Positions 8,075 through 9,449 of a stretch of DNA of 9,449 nt are shown piece by piece. The DNA comes from Deltaproteobacteria bacterium. Lineage in GTDB: Bacteria > Desulfobacterota > GWC2-55-46 > S146-70. The stretch is from the NCBI GenBank assembly GCA_015492395.1, contig WGFD01000045.1, positions 1-9,449 of the forward strand, written 5' to 3'. The translations under genes and the position numbers were made by a program. Numbering within the stretch: position 1 is the first letter of the stretch; each line of letters starts with the position of its first letter. The notes under the pieces were generated by a model. The model did no database searches. It worked only from the letters and a program-made list of their open reading frames with translations, and was not told the origin of the DNA.

Positions 8075-8386
8075 ATGCATAAAGTCAGCGAGTTCGACAA
8101 CTTTGGCATTGAGGAGATGAATGCCGACCAGTACAAGGAGAAGCATGCCTAAGTCCTTGAACACTGCAAGTGTCCGGCATGCCCCACGTATGTGGAGGGT
8201 GACGCGCCTGTCGGATACTGTTTTCCGCTTATAGGGACCAGCAAGAAGATACAGTGGGAGAAGGATTGCATATGCGAGACATGTCCTGTCTACAAGGAGT
8301 ATGAGCTGACACACACCCACTATTGCACCCGGTGCTCACAGGTATGCCAGGCTTACAAGGAGCAGCTGGGCGGGGGACATGAGTAG
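8075..8386 (+). pseudogene. Small cysteine-rich DUF2769-like protein, interrupted by an in-frame TAA
   Basis: The frame from ATG 8075 reads 25 codons (MHKVSEFDNFGIEEMNADQY and five more), meets TAA at 8150-8152, then continues in the same frame to TAG 8384-8386. The rest starts VLEHCKCPACPTYVEGDAP and ends in QLGGGHE. The part after the TAA has ten Cys: CxCxxC, a lone Cys, a second CxCxxC (CICETC), then CxxCxxxC. This layout and the CPVYKEYEL stretch resemble DUF2769 proteins, of unknown function; metal or Fe-S binding is an inference. The upstream half looks coding and in phase, so one base change (for example CAA or GAA to TAA) would explain the break. Restart at GTG 8192 would give 64 residues but drop the first CxCxxC and has no clear ribosome site. 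A G-rich stretch (8065-8070) lies 4 bases before ATG 8075. It has its own strong promoter. It may be a recent pseudogene, a sequence error, or a short peptide plus downstream frame. Confidence 0.7.
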
Positions 8387-8431
8387 TTTTGTCTGATGCG
8401 TAATTCGCGGCATTGTGTATAGTTGACGCCC

Positions 8432-8566
8432 CGGTGAAACCCTTTCCGAAGACTGATTAACCTGGTTTTACCGTCCCTGAAGGGAAGGTAGGACAAAGAA
8501 TGGCCTTTGTTGTAACAGCAAGCCAGCAGATAGAGACGCGTATGCGCATATTTGCTGGCTCTTTTT
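8432..8566 (+). ncRNA. Structured RNA element of four hairpins ending in a terminator
   Basis: Starting 45 bases after the cysteine-rich gene, the transcript can fold into consecutive stems. CGGTGAAACC (8432-8441) pairs with GGTTTTACCG (8464-8473), ten pairs with one G-U and a 22-base loop. TCCC-TGAA-GGGA follows (8474-8485), then ACAAAG (8493-8498) with CTTTGT (8505-8510), then the terminator hairpin (8521-8560). This is more organised than a plain 3' UTR and has no coding potential that I can support. It could be the structured tail of the small mRNA, a processed small RNA, or a terminating leader. I could not match it to a riboswitch class. No clear promoter was found just in front of it, so read-through from the promoter at 7985 is the simplest source. 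Confidence 0.4.
8521..8566 (+). terminator. Strong rho-independent terminator
   Basis: AGCCAGCAGATA (8521-8532) pairs with TATTTGCTGGCT (8549-8560), twelve pairs with one G-U. A smaller CGC-GTAT-GCG hairpin (8537-8546) caps it. CTTTTTC follows, with five T at 8562-8566. It ends the unit that starts at the promoter at 7985. Confidence 0.88.
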
Positions 8567-8607
8567 CACTGTCCTGGGCATGGTTTCCGGAAGCCGCCGC
8601 CGAGGGG

Positions 8608-8625
8608 TGACCTTGATCAGGTCAA
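8608..8625. promoter_or_regulatory. Candidate operator: perfect inverted repeat TGACCT-N5-AGGTCA
   Basis: TGACCT (8608-8613), TGATC, AGGTCA (8619-8624) form a perfect 6-bp dyad. The same bases contain TTGAT-CAG-GTCAA (8613-8625), which recalls the FNR/DNR site TTGAT-N4-ATCAA but with a spacer one base short and one mismatch. Its centre is about 59 bases before the start expected from the promoter at 8640-8668, a position used by class I activators. The surrounding 324-base gap (8387-8710) otherwise holds the structured RNA, its terminator, the near-palindrome GGTTTCCGGAAGCC (8582-8595) and that promoter. Confidence 0.45.
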
Positions 8626-8639
8626 GCAGCGGGACCACC

Positions 8640-8668
8640 TTGAGAAAGGGGGCCTTTTATCCTATCAT
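8640..8668 (+). promoter_or_regulatory. Probable sigma70-type promoter for the beta-helix gene
   Basis: TTGAGA (8640-8645) and TATCAT (8663-8668) match consensus at five of six bases each, with an ideal 17-base spacer. Transcription from about 8675 would leave a leader of some 36 bases before ATG 8711. Confidence 0.6.
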
Positions 8669-8710
8669 GGGGCACCTCTCCGAAATAGATAAAGGGTATA
8701 GATTATCTTG

Positions 8711-9449
8711 ATGCAGGTCATGAAATTACGCACACGGCGCCTTCCGGTCTTGATAACCTTGTTTTTGCTGCTAGCACTCGTCGATTTTTCCCCCGTGCTT
8801 GCGCGGGAAGTGGTGGTCGCCGGTCCGGATGAGTCGATACAGGCGGCTATCGATGCTGCCGGGCGTTTCGATGTGATCATTATTCGGAACGGTACCTATG
8901 TCGAGAATATTATGATCAACAAACCCCTTACGATAAGATCTGAACACGGCGGAGGTAGCACTACCATCGAGGCGAAAGACCCCGCCGCTCCCGTAGTGTG
9001 GGTGTTAGAGACCGGAGGTGTCTTTGTCAACGGCATTACGGTCACGGGATCGATCCATTCCGGCCTCTTTCTGAAGAAGACACGGGATTCGGTTCTGTCT
9101 GATAATGTGGCGGTAGAGAACGGTACCGGTATCCTACTGCAGTATTCGGACGGGAATACCATCTCCGGGAATCTCGCCAGCGATAATATTACCGGATTGA
9201 ACCTTGAGTTTTCCGATGAAAATACAGTCAAGGAGAATAAGATTGACTCTAATCGAGACAAGGGTATCATATTGAACTCTTCAAACAAGAACATATTAAG
9301 GGATAACAGCGCCAATAGCAACTATTGGAACGGGATAACACTCTGGGCTTCTCGAAATAATATAATAGAGGAGAACGAAGTTGTAAAGAACACCTATGCC
9401 ATCGTTCTCAGCAATTCGAAAGACAACGAAATACGGGGCAACAGGACCA
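8711..9449 (+). CDS. Exported right-handed parallel beta-helix (NosD-like) protein, 3' end outside window
   Basis: The frame runs from ATG 8711 to the window end without a stop (246 codons). The N-terminus is a Sec-type signal: basic LRTRR (6-10), a hydrophobic core (about 11-24) and likely cleavage after VLA at residue 31, so the protein should be outside the cytoplasm. SIQAAIDAAGRFDVIIIRNG (about 43-62) followed by TYVEN and KPLTI is the usual opening of NosD-like and pectate-lyase-like beta-helices. After it come repeats of about 22-24 residues rich in Asn, Gly, Ile and Ser (DNVAVENGTGI, GNTISGNLASDNITGL, NTVKENKIDSNRDKGI, NIIEENEVVKNTYAI), each one helix turn. Function is unknown: the fold serves carbohydrate-active enzymes, surface proteins and the NosD protein of nitrous oxide reductase assembly. 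No other nos gene is visible, so nosD is not claimed. The start is uncertain, since ATG 8720 is also in frame and neither has a good ribosome site. Its codon use (mixed CGN and AGA/AGG arginine, more AAT and ATA) differs from the nar genes. Confidence 0.85.
   Translation, partial: MQVMKLRTRRLPVLITLFLLLALVDFSPVLAREVVVAGPDESIQAAIDAAGRFDVIIIRNGTYVENIMINKPLTIRSEHGGGSTTIEAKDPAAPVVWVLETGGVFVNGITVTGSIHSGLFLKKTRDSVLSDNVAVENGTGILLQYSDGNTISGNLASDNITGLNLEFSDENTVKENKIDSNRDKGIILNSSNKNILRDNSANSNYWNGITLWASRNNIIEENEVVKNTYAIVLSNSKDNEIRGNRT

Noticed and set aside
8150..8152. Recoding of the internal stop as selenocysteine or pyrrolysine
   Set aside because: The codon is TAA. Selenocysteine uses TGA and pyrrolysine TAG, so neither known system applies.
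7849..8485. Shared CCTGAAGGGA in the narK terminator and in the second hairpin of the structured RNA
   Set aside because: Ten bases that form the same TGAA-loop hairpin in two RNA structures. The flanks differ, so a chance match between similar hairpins is more likely than a repeat.
8432..8510. Known riboswitch (cyclic-di-GMP-I or cobalamin) in the structured RNA
   Set aside because: Short pieces such as GGGAAGGTAGGACAAAG look familiar, but the required conserved cores (the GEMM tetraloop-receptor pair, the cobalamin GCCACTG box) are absent, and the element ends well before, and outside the likely transcript of, the next gene.
8711..9449. Assignment of the beta-helix gene as nosD
   Set aside because: The fold and N-terminal pattern fit NosD-like proteins, but so do many unrelated exported beta-helices, and no nosZ, nosF, nosY or nosL is in view.

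Overview
The window is bacterial and carries the dissimilatory nitrate-reductase operon narGHJI followed by a NarK-type nitrate/nitrite transporter, all on the + strand, with a small accessory region downstream. The key residues of a respiratory nitrate reductase are present: the Asp molybdenum ligand of NarG, the 15 Cys plus one Trp that hold four Fe-S clusters in NarH, and the four haem-ligand His of NarI at Escherichia coli spacing. Base composition is moderately GC-rich and arginine is mostly AGG in the nar genes. That habit, with this gene order and the relaxed NarJ/NarK types, would fit an anaerobic or metabolically flexible lineage such as Nitrospirota or former Deltaproteobacteria. This is inference only; no taxonomic marker is in the window.

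Region 1 (1-6037): the 3' 83% or so of narG (its first about 217 codons lie upstream), narH overlapping it by one base, narJ starting directly after the narH stop, and narI after a 92-base spacer with two small inverted repeats. NarG reduces nitrate at a Mo-bisMGD centre, NarH carries electrons through Fe-S clusters, NarI takes them from quinol through two b haems, and NarJ is the assembly chaperone. Region 2 (6038-7871): a GC-rich hairpin, then narK, whose product would exchange or import nitrate and nitrite, then a rho-independent terminator. NarK is unusually long, with two extra predicted membrane helices between its two halves.

Region 3 (7872-8570): a separate transcription unit. A promoter with both hexamers at perfect consensus precedes a small gene for a cysteine-rich protein resembling DUF2769. 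Its reading frame is broken by one in-frame TAA while both sides stay in the same frame. Downstream is a run of four RNA hairpins ending in a strong terminator, either a structured 3' UTR or a free-standing RNA.

Region 4 (8571-9449): a perfect TGACCT-N5-AGGTCA inverted repeat, a good sigma70-like promoter, and the 5' part of an exported right-handed parallel beta-helix protein of the NosD-like type, open to the window end. Its base and codon use differ from the nar operon. No tRNA, rRNA, insertion sequence or CRISPR array was seen.
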